This document shows, piece by piece, positions 25,276 through 30,738 of a stretch of DNA of 30,738 bases. The stretch lies in contig CAZMLC010000025.1 in assembly GCA_964567125.1 (NCBI GenBank), forward strand, positions 1-30,738. Direction: 5' to 3'. The notes beneath the pieces were generated by a model. That model was not told the DNA's origin and did no database searches. It worked only from the letters and a program-made list of their open reading frames with translations. The position numbers and the translations under genes are program-made. The DNA comes from CAZMLC01 sp964567125. GTDB taxonomy: Bacteria > Verrucomicrobiota > Kiritimatiellia > RFP12 > UBA1067. Numbering within the stretch: the first letter of the stretch is position 1; each line of letters opens with the position of its first letter.

Positions 25276-25797
25276 ATGATGGATGCTCTTTCTCCAGCGC
25301 AACTGTGGGGTTATCTGGTTTTTATTTTGGGCGTGCTCGCCTTTGCGCAAAAGCGCGACACGTGGCTGAAAGGACTCTTGACGGCCGAAGCGTGGTGCTA
25401 CGTGGTCCACTTTCTGCTGTTGGGCCGCTATGCCGCTTCGGGCAGCGCCTTTATCGCAGGGCTGCGCACGCTCATCTCCATGCGCTACCGTTCGAAAAGC
25501 CTTGTTGTGGTTTTTCTCCTTGCCAGCGTGGGGTTCGGTTACATGCTGGCGCATGCGTGGACAGATTGGCTCCCCGTCGCCTCATCCTGTGTCGCGACCT
25601 TTGCGGTCTTTCTCCTCTCAGGCCTATGGATGCGCCTGCTGCTGCTCGTGGCCACAGTGATCATGATCGCCAACAATATTATCTGCGGCTCCATTGGCGG
25701 CACGCTGGTTGAACTTTGTATCGGCACAATGAACATCACGACCACGCTACAGATGGTGAAACAACGCAGAAAATCGACGCCAGACACGCCGTCCTGA
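25276..25797 (+). CDS. YgjV-like inner-membrane protein
   Basis: A 173-residue integral membrane protein with about five hydrophobic segments (LWGYLVFILGVLAFA, AWCYVVHFLLLG, LVVVFLLASVGFGYMLA, VASSCVATFAVFLLSG, LLLLVATVIMIANNIICG). The layout, short loops and the AGLRTLISMRYRS turn after segment 2 resemble the YgjV family, whose function is not known. The start at 25276 (followed by a second ATG) is used because the hydrophobic core begins there; the longer frame from 25054 overlaps the giant gene. There is no clear ribosome-binding sequence; GTG at 25267 is an alternative start. It ends 47 bases before the GH43-like start. Confidence 0.72.
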   Translation: MMDALSPAQLWGYLVFILGVLAFAQKRDTWLKGLLTAEAWCYVVHFLLLGRYAASGSAFIAGLRTLISMRYRSKSLVVVFLLASVGFGYMLAHAWTDWLPVASSCVATFAVFLLSGLWMRLLLLVATVIMIANNIICGSIGGTLVELCIGTMNITTTLQMVKQRRKSTPDTPS

Positions 25798-25808
25798 GTG
25801 TCGTCCAT

Positions 25809-25837
25809 TTGCAAACCCTCTGCTGGATTGCTATACT
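25809..25837 (+). promoter_or_regulatory. Promoter of the GH43-like gene
   Basis: TTGCAA (25809-25814), a 17-base spacer and TATACT (25832-25837). The -10 ends seven bases before the ATG at 25845, placing the transcription start on or beside the start codon. The gene has no ribosome-binding sequence, so a leaderless message is likely. Confidence 0.6.
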
Positions 25838-25844
25838 GTCCAGT

Positions 25845-26753
25845 ATGAAATATGCACTCCTTTTGATCGTTGTTCTCTTTTCGCGCGACGGATTGGCCCA
25901 GCGCTTTGGATTTACCTTCTTCCGCAACAACGGCGAAGCCGGCGTCTATCTCGCGGTGAGCGACAATGGCAGAACCTGGCGCGAAGTCAACGGCGGGCAG
26001 CCGATCCTCGTTCCTGCAGTGGGTGGAAAATTGACGCGCGATCCGAGCGTCTGCGTCGGGCCTGACAAGCGCTATCACATGGTCTGGACCACCTCGTGGA
26101 AAGACAATGGTTTCGGTATCGCCCATTCCGATGATCTGCGTCAGTGGAGCGCGCAATCCTTTGTTCCAGTGAACAGCGATGAACCGCAGGCACTAAACAC
26201 ATGGGCGCCTGAAATCTTCTACGATGCCGCAACGCAACGTTATCTCGTGATCTGGGCCACCACCATCACCGGCACTTTTCCTGAGACCGCGCATCAGGGC
26301 GATGAAAAATATAACCATCGCATCTACTGCACCACCACGAAAGATTTTGTGACGTGGACACCCAAACAGCTCTTTTTCAATGATGGCTATAACGTCATCG
26401 ATGCGTTCCTCTTTAAACAGGGAAACCGCTACGGTATGGTTGTGAAGGACGAGACCTTGAAACCCAAGCCCGCGAAGAACCTGCGCATCGTGTGGTCGAC
26501 AGGCGATGTCATGGGACCTTGGTCTAAATCTGAAGCGCCCTTCACGGACAATCAGAGCGCCTGGGCGGAAGGCCCCAGCGTCATCCGCGTCGACAGTACC
26601 TGGTTGATCTATTACGACATGTACAACAAAGGCGGCTACGGCGCGGTTGAGACGGGCGACTTCAAGACGTTCAGTCCCGTCACCGTCACGCTGCCCAAAG
26701 GCATCCGTCACGGCACGATCTTCGCGCTGGCCGCGCCGCTTGCTTTCAAGTGA
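25845..26753 (+). CDS. Secreted GH43-like five-bladed propeller glycosidase
   Basis: A 302-residue exported protein (signal MKYALLLIVVLFSRDGLAQ). The GH43 triad can be read: base D66 in LTRDPSV, the pKa-setting aspartate D186 in NVIDAFLF, and acid E242 in WAEGPSV. WAPEIFYD in the second blade is also typical. Known GH43 enzymes remove arabinose, xylose or galactose residues; the exact specificity is not visible, and it lacks an extra binding domain. The start is set by the signal peptide and by the promoter just upstream. It ends two bases from the stop codon of the convergent GH42-like gene. Its neighbours suggest hemicellulose or pectin side-chain breakdown. Confidence 0.85.
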   Translation: MKYALLLIVVLFSRDGLAQRFGFTFFRNNGEAGVYLAVSDNGRTWREVNGGQPILVPAVGGKLTRDPSVCVGPDKRYHMVWTTSWKDNGFGIAHSDDLRQWSAQSFVPVNSDEPQALNTWAPEIFYDAATQRYLVIWATTITGTFPETAHQGDEKYNHRIYCTTTKDFVTWTPKQLFFNDGYNVIDAFLFKQGNRYGMVVKDETLKPKPAKNLRIVWSTGDVMGPWSKSEAPFTDNQSAWAEGPSVIRVDSTWLIYYDMYNKGGYGAVETGDFKTFSPVTVTLPKGIRHGTIFALAAPLAFK

Positions 26754-26755
26754 TT

Positions 26756-28753
26756 TTACGGCGCGCGCTTCGGCCAGAAAAGCACGAGCGTATCTTCAGG
26801 CCCGAAGGTCGCGGTCAGTCCATTCAGCTGCGCCTGCTTGTCGGCATAGATCACCTGCGCCGTAGCATCCACATCGGCGTGCAGCGTAAAGGAAACGTCC
26901 CGCGTTTTCCCCTTGTTGACAACAACCGTTACATATCCGTTGGGGACATCAAGTGTCTTCAGAACCATCTGCGGCTCCGGTATCTTGAAAATCACCGGCT
27001 GCTCCGCCTTCAACGCCGCAAACGTGCGATTGACCAAGAGCACAAAGGGCTGTCCGCTTCCCTGTAAAGCGCCCAGCGCGATCGGCGAGGGAATCCAGAG
27101 CGTCTCGCCGGCACCAAATGTAGTGCGTTGGACATAGCGCACGTTCCCCGGATTTTGCGCATCCGCGATCTCGCCGCGCCACAGATGCACTGGCAGCGTC
27201 TGTCCTTCGATCTCCAGCGGAAAAACATTCTCCACCGCTTTGATCTCGCTGATCTCACCGCCCAGCAGTTTTTTCAACGGGAACCCGGTCTGCATGACGC
27301 AGACCTGATGTTCATCGAAATACCCTGTTATTCCTTCAACGATCAGGCGACCGCCACGCTCGACAAAGCGTTCCAGCGGCTTACACCACCGCGTGGGGAT
27401 GCTGATCTGGTGTGAAAGCACAACCGTCTGACCGCGATAGGAATCCTTGTTCCAATCAAACCAACCCATCTCCATGATCTCCGCGGAAATGCCGCAGCAC
27501 ATCAGGGCTTCATACCACGCCATGGTCGATTTCATCCCCGCATTGCCGCGGCGCGCCTCAAACGCATCGTTGCCCCCCAGCCGCTGTTTCTTATCGGTCC
27601 AGAAGGATTCCCGCGTCACGAGCAACGTCACCCCCGAGGCATGATGCCGCGTTTTTTCAAAAAAGCCAGGATGCGCCTGCAAGGTCTCAATCACCGTGCG
27701 TGCGGCCAGCAACCGATCGGACGGTTGCCGCTGAAAGGTGATCAGTCCCCACTCGCCGGGTTCATCAATGGTCGCACGCTGATTCAGCGACCAGAAAATC
27801 ACGCCCTTGGCGCCGCATCCCAACGTCGTCCAAAGCCACTGCGTTGTCTCCTCCGCGGTCGGACAGAGCGCGCGGCCGCCGCTGTAGAGGTTATTGCCGC
27901 CCTGCAGCTCAGTCAACCAGAAGGGCAACTCGCCCGCACCCGCGCGGATGATGTCGTTATTGGCAGCCATGGCCATGGTGTACTGATCGCGCTGGAACAT
28001 CGTGAAGTGCCAGCTCGGATGCGCGGATGCGCCCAGCGTGCTGAGAAAACGGCGCCATTTCGGGAAATCATATTCCGGCAGGTTGCTGAAAATCGCATGA
28101 TTGTTGACGTGCAGCGGGCGGTGAGGATCGAGCGCCTTGACCTGCTCCGCATACCAGTTCAGGAACCATGTCGTGTAATCGCGCTGAAACTCCTCGTAAT
28201 CGAAATGCGTTTCGCGGAAGCGCCCCGGCTTTTCAGCAGGCTGCTGCGCTTTCCACGCAGTGCGCAGCTCTGTGGCAAGATCGCTTTCCGTATAACTTCC
28301 ACCTGTACCCGGCTCGTTTTGCAGTACCCAGGTATCGAGCGCCGGAAAATCCCGGAAATGCGTCACCAGGGTCTTAACATACACCGCGATCGCATCAAGA
28401 TGCTGCTTGCTGCGCGGATACTTGAACCCACCCACCGTGTCGTCGATCGGAAAGAGCGTGGCAAAGATTTTCACGTGATGGCGTTCCGCAGCACGAAAAG
28501 CCTCGTCATACAGCGTAAAATCATACGAACCGTCCGCGCGGCGCATGTGCGCTTCGAACATGCGGATACGGCAGACCGGCATCTTGTTTTCTTCAAGAAT
28601 GCGGAACCACTGATCCACATCTTCAGGCGTCTGCCCTGGCTCAATAAAAACCTGCGCCCCGATCTGCGGCAGTTGTGCCTGTACGCACACTGCAAAACCT
28701 AAAACGAGTCCCGCCACCAGCCAACCCCGATAATTCCTAAACAGACATTTCAT
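26756..28753 (-). CDS. Secreted GH42-like beta-galactosidase-type enzyme
   Basis: A 665-residue exported protein (signal MKCLFRNYRGWLVAGLVLGF to VQA). The clan A barrel shows the acid/base in WVLQNEPG (E147) and the nucleophile in FWLTELQGG (E282). A second domain (about 395-530) with VVLSHQISIP and FVERGGRLIVEG matches the trimerisation domain of GH42 enzymes, and a C-terminal beta domain follows. GH42 members act mainly on beta-galactosides. A signal peptide is less usual, since many are cytoplasmic; this one probably acts in the periplasm or outside. AAGGA lies eight bases before the start. It is divergent from the gene at 28899, and its stop codon is two bases from the GH43 gene. Confidence 0.85.
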   Translation of the reverse strand: MKCLFRNYRGWLVAGLVLGFAVCVQAQLPQIGAQVFIEPGQTPEDVDQWFRILEENKMPVCRIRMFEAHMRRADGSYDFTLYDEAFRAAERHHVKIFATLFPIDDTVGGFKYPRSKQHLDAIAVYVKTLVTHFRDFPALDTWVLQNEPGTGGSYTESDLATELRTAWKAQQPAEKPGRFRETHFDYEEFQRDYTTWFLNWYAEQVKALDPHRPLHVNNHAIFSNLPEYDFPKWRRFLSTLGASAHPSWHFTMFQRDQYTMAMAANNDIIRAGAGELPFWLTELQGGNNLYSGGRALCPTAEETTQWLWTTLGCGAKGVIFWSLNQRATIDEPGEWGLITFQRQPSDRLLAARTVIETLQAHPGFFEKTRHHASGVTLLVTRESFWTDKKQRLGGNDAFEARRGNAGMKSTMAWYEALMCCGISAEIMEMGWFDWNKDSYRGQTVVLSHQISIPTRWCKPLERFVERGGRLIVEGITGYFDEHQVCVMQTGFPLKKLLGGEISEIKAVENVFPLEIEGQTLPVHLWRGEIADAQNPGNVRYVQRTTFGAGETLWIPSPIALGALQGSGQPFVLLVNRTFAALKAEQPVIFKIPEPQMVLKTLDVPNGYVTVVVNKGKTRDVSFTLHADVDATAQVIYADKQAQLNGLTATFGPEDTLVLFWPKRAP

Positions 28754-28768
28754 AGCGTTTCCTTCTCA

Positions 28769-28781
28769 AACACTGAGTGTT
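28769..28781. promoter_or_regulatory. Small dyad upstream of the GH42-like gene
   Basis: AACACTGAGTGTT is a perfect 6+1+6 inverted repeat 16 bases before the GH42-like start, in the divergent intergenic region. It could be an operator; chance cannot be excluded. Confidence 0.3.
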
Positions 28782-28850
28782 GACGAAACTGTAACAAGCC
28801 TTGAACAGGGAGTCGATGCTTTTCTCGCGCAGGGCCGTGCAATCCCGCGA

Positions 28851-28879
28851 TTGACACGCGCAGCGCGAAACGCGACAAT
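28851..28879 (+). promoter_or_regulatory. Promoter of the broken secreted-protein gene
   Basis: Perfect -35 TTGACA (28851-28856), 17 bases, GACAAT (28874-28879). The predicted start of transcription (about 28886) is just before AAGGAG at 28887-28892, six bases ahead of the GTG start at 28899. Confidence 0.65.
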
Positions 28880-29299
28880 ACACGAAAAGGAGCTGTGTGT
28901 GCATCTACGCATGATAATCTGGTGTTCATTTTTGCTGACAAATCTGATCCCGTGTTACGCGGAGAATCCTTTGCGCCAGACACTTCAACGTGCCCTCGCG
29001 AAAGAGGATGAACGCGCCATTCAGCACGCAGCCGATCAGATCGTCCGTGCGCTGGGTGCGCAGGCGGGTGAACCTGAAGTCCCTGACCGACCACAACCGC
29101 TTCCTCCGCAAGCAGCGCCGCTGAACGCAACGGAAATCCGCCGGATTGTGCGCGCATACACAACGCGAATCGAAACGCGTCTGCGCGGATTAGATGCAAC
29201 GCCGAAACCCGCATCGCTTGAACAGCCCTTGCGCGCCTATGCTGAAATCGTCGTCTGGGGTTGCGCGCTGCAGCGCAGTCAGCTCGATCCCGATCACGC

Positions 29300-29354
29300 C
29301 GCGCAACGGCTGGCTCATCAGCGATGACGGCGAAGGTGGTCTCCAATTCGACAC
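29300..29354. repeat. 55-base contig-end overlap, left copy (second gap)
   Basis: These 55 bases recur exactly at 29455-29509. As at the first gap, both contig ends carry the same k-mer. Confidence 0.95.
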
Positions 29355-29454
29355 NNNNNNNNNNNNNNNNNNNNNNNNNNNNNNNNNNNNNNNNNNNNNN
29401 NNNNNNNNNNNNNNNNNNNNNNNNNNNNNNNNNNNNNNNNNNNNNNNNNNNNNN
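29355..29454. other. Scaffold gap of 100 N (artefact, second)
   Basis: Exactly 100 N between identical 55-mers. The frame on the left copy continues into the frame on the right after collapse, so no sequence appears to be missing. Confidence 0.95.
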
Positions 29455-29509
29455 CGCGCAACGGCTGGCTCATCAGCGATGACGGCGAAGGTGGTCTCCA
29501 ATTCGACAC
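29455..29509. repeat. 55-base contig-end overlap, right copy (second gap)
   Basis: Identical to 29300-29354. It should be merged with that copy when the locus is reconstructed. Confidence 0.95.
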
Positions 29510-30182
29510 CGCGGAATGCGCCTGCGCGCTGCTCGACTTACATGCCCTAACCCGCGATGCGCGTTACCTCGACGCTGCGCTGCGCGCTGGCGAATGGGCG
29601 CTCCGGCAGCCGCTCGTCGCCAACTGGAACTATAACAGTTTCAGCGTTGCACTGCTGGCACGTCTTGCGGCTGCCACACAGAATGCAAAGTATCGCACAG
29701 CCGCTCTGAAAAAAGCGAAACTGGGAGTCCTGCCCGGACAACTCACGGAGGGACCTTACTGCGGACGCTGGTCGGATCCGCACAATGCGCGGCCTGCCTA
29801 TCACTATATCATGCTGCGCGCCTTAGCGGAGCTGCTCGCAGTCCTGCCGCGCAATACGCCGGATTATGCCGTCGTGTCTACCGCTTTGATGCGCGGCCTG
29901 CGCGCCCGCAACAGCGACTTCGCCCGCGGCAACGCGATGGATTGCGAAAACGCCCTGCCCGCCGTGATCGCCGCCCACGGCGTACTTGATCCCACCGAGC
30001 GCGTCAACACGCAAACCGATCTCGCGTGTAGCGCGCTCCTCAATCTGGCGACAATCAAGTTCCGCAACGAGGAATTGTTCTTAGGGCCACGCGCCTGCGG
30101 CCTCTTCATCGAGCACGGTGCAGCGCGCACGACGCATGCACGGCGATGATTCCATCTCTGGGTCGGCTGCGATTCATACAAT

Positions 30183-30220
30183 AAAAAAAGCTCGTTCCGT
30201 TTCCGGAACGAGCACTTTTT
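30183..30220. terminator. Bidirectional terminator
   Basis: A perfect 10-base-pair stem (GCTCGTTCCG 30190-30199 with CGGAACGAGC 30204-30213) and a tetraloop. It is flanked by seven A on the left and by ACTTTTT on the right, so it works in both directions between the convergent genes ending at 30149 and 30237. Confidence 0.88.
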
Positions 30221-30236
30221 GAATGTCTCACATGAA

Positions 30237-30647
30237 TTACATGGCTTTCAGCGGATTGCCGGCCATATCAAAGGCCAACACGTTCTCGCCCTGCTTGATC
30301 AGGCGGAACGAACCCTTGTCCGTTGCGACCGTGATCGAGTCATCAGCCTCATGCGTCATCTTGACGGTCTGACCGTTCAACTCCATCGTCTTCGTGGAAG
30401 CCAGGGGATTAGACCCGGTCCAGAAATCAATCGAGTTAAGCACAATTACGTCGACCCACATCGAAATACCATAGACAGGAACGATGTTCATCACGAGGAA
30501 TCCCAATTCCTGCATCCACTTCTCACCCCAGGTCTTATTGAAATCATAGACCTTCTGCGTGAGCATAAATGCATTGTTACCACCAATGCACCCTGTGGAT
30601 CCGATAATTGCTGCTACCGTCATGAACGCAAGTAAACATTTCTTCAT
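30237..30647 (-). CDS. DUF3332 lipoprotein
   Basis: A 136-residue protein with a lipoprotein signal: MKKCLLAFMTVAAIIGSTGC, where the final cysteine would be lipidated. After it comes a hydrophobic central segment (FLVMNIVPVYGISMWVDVIVLNSIDFW) that could be a membrane hairpin. The last about 50 residues are a small beta region (KTMELNGQTVKMTHEADD, then GENVLAFDMAGNPLKAM). This is the DUF3332 pattern, a family without known function. AAAGGA lies about seven bases before the start. A near-consensus TATAAC on the minus strand at 30666-30671 is a candidate -10, with only a poor -35. The gene is monocistronic, closed by the bidirectional terminator. Confidence 0.85.
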   Translation of the reverse strand: MKKCLLAFMTVAAIIGSTGCIGGNNAFMLTQKVYDFNKTWGEKWMQELGFLVMNIVPVYGISMWVDVIVLNSIDFWTGSNPLASTKTMELNGQTVKMTHEADDSITVATDKGSFRLIKQGENVLAFDMAGNPLKAM

Positions 30648-30738
30648 AGTACATTCCTTTCACCAGTTATAGTTGACAATATTATGTGTAGCACAATAAG
30701 ACCATTAGGTCAACAGGGAAGCTAACTTTTTTTACAGT

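Larger units (their letters stand above)
28899..30149 (+). pseudogene. Secreted helical protein, interrupted by a frameshift and an assembly gap
   Basis: The start is GTG at 28899, with AAGGAG six bases upstream, then a signal peptide (MIIWCSFLLTNLIPCYA). A helical region follows, ending about QRSQLDPD near 29290 in one frame. The continuation, NGWLISDDGEGGLQFDTAE, lies in the next frame and runs across the gap through GEWALRQP, WNYNSFSVALLARL and YCGRWSDPHNARPAYHY to a stop at 30149. Removing the 155-base artefact leaves one surplus base, so a single extra base around 29250-29310 would explain the break. The repeated helix pairs resemble the alpha/alpha toroids of some polysaccharide lyases and glycosidases, but no family is recognised. 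Whether the frameshift is real or a contig-end error is open. Confidence 0.65.

Noticed and set aside
27641..28702. 353-codon open frame on the plus strand opposite the GH42-like gene
   Set aside because: Antisense shadow; no domain recognised, while the minus-strand frame has a signal peptide and catalytic motifs.
30680..30715. GACC-ATTA-GGTC dyad and TTGACC near the right edge as promoter/operator of the DUF3332 gene
   Set aside because: The arms are only four bases and the hexamers give no good -35/-10 pair at normal spacing.
1..30738. CRISPR array, tRNA, rRNA, insertion sequence or phage genes
   Set aside because: No regularly spaced repeats, cloverleaf-like sequences, transposase motifs or phage structural proteins were found on either strand by reading.

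Overview
The window reads as part of a metagenome-assembled genome of an anaerobic, polysaccharide-degrading bacterium. The PVC superphylum fits best, perhaps Kiritimatiellota/Lentisphaerae or Verrucomicrobia. The reasons are several secreted glycoside hydrolases, a giant secreted lamin-tail/CotH protein with a C-terminal domain of the kind seen in that group, QueG-like Fe-S proteins, and an oxygen-sensitive Hcp/ferredoxin/Rrf2 module. This placement is inference; there is no rRNA or tRNA gene here to anchor it.

Layout. (1) 1-6860, all minus strand: two tandem QueG-like Fe-S proteins, an MFS transporter, a secreted GH10 xylanase and a secreted GH13 amylase-type enzyme. Two copies of one tandem-repeat operator-like element sit upstream of the Fe-S pair and of the GH13-GH10 pair, suggesting one regulator encoded elsewhere. 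(2) 6864-13761, plus strand: a tight housekeeping-type run of membrane nucleotide-sugar 4,6-dehydratase, DUF3127 protein, prmC, iron-dependent alcohol dehydrogenase, an unrecognised protein with a JetA/kleisin-like start, and a tRNA-dihydrouridine synthase. (3) 13830-16748, minus strand: an Rrf2 regulator - ferredoxin - hybrid-cluster protein operon, very probably a nitric oxide/nitrosative stress module, with a palindrome over its promoter. (4) 17001-25157, plus strand: one 2718-residue secreted mosaic protein. (5) 25276-30149: a YgjV-like membrane protein, a secreted GH43-like enzyme, a secreted GH42-like enzyme on the opposite strand, and a secreted helical protein broken by a frameshift and a gap. 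(6) 30237-30647, minus strand: a DUF3332 lipoprotein.

Two runs of exactly 100 N (14400-14499 and 29355-29454) are each flanked by the same 55 bases on both sides. They are scaffolding artefacts: removing 155 bases at each restores a continuous reading frame across the join (fully for hcp; the second gene still carries a separate frameshift nearby). No gene-free stretch exceeds about 300 bases; the longest (16749-17000 and 6646-6863) hold promoters and operator-like sites. No tRNA, rRNA, CRISPR array, insertion sequence or phage gene was seen.
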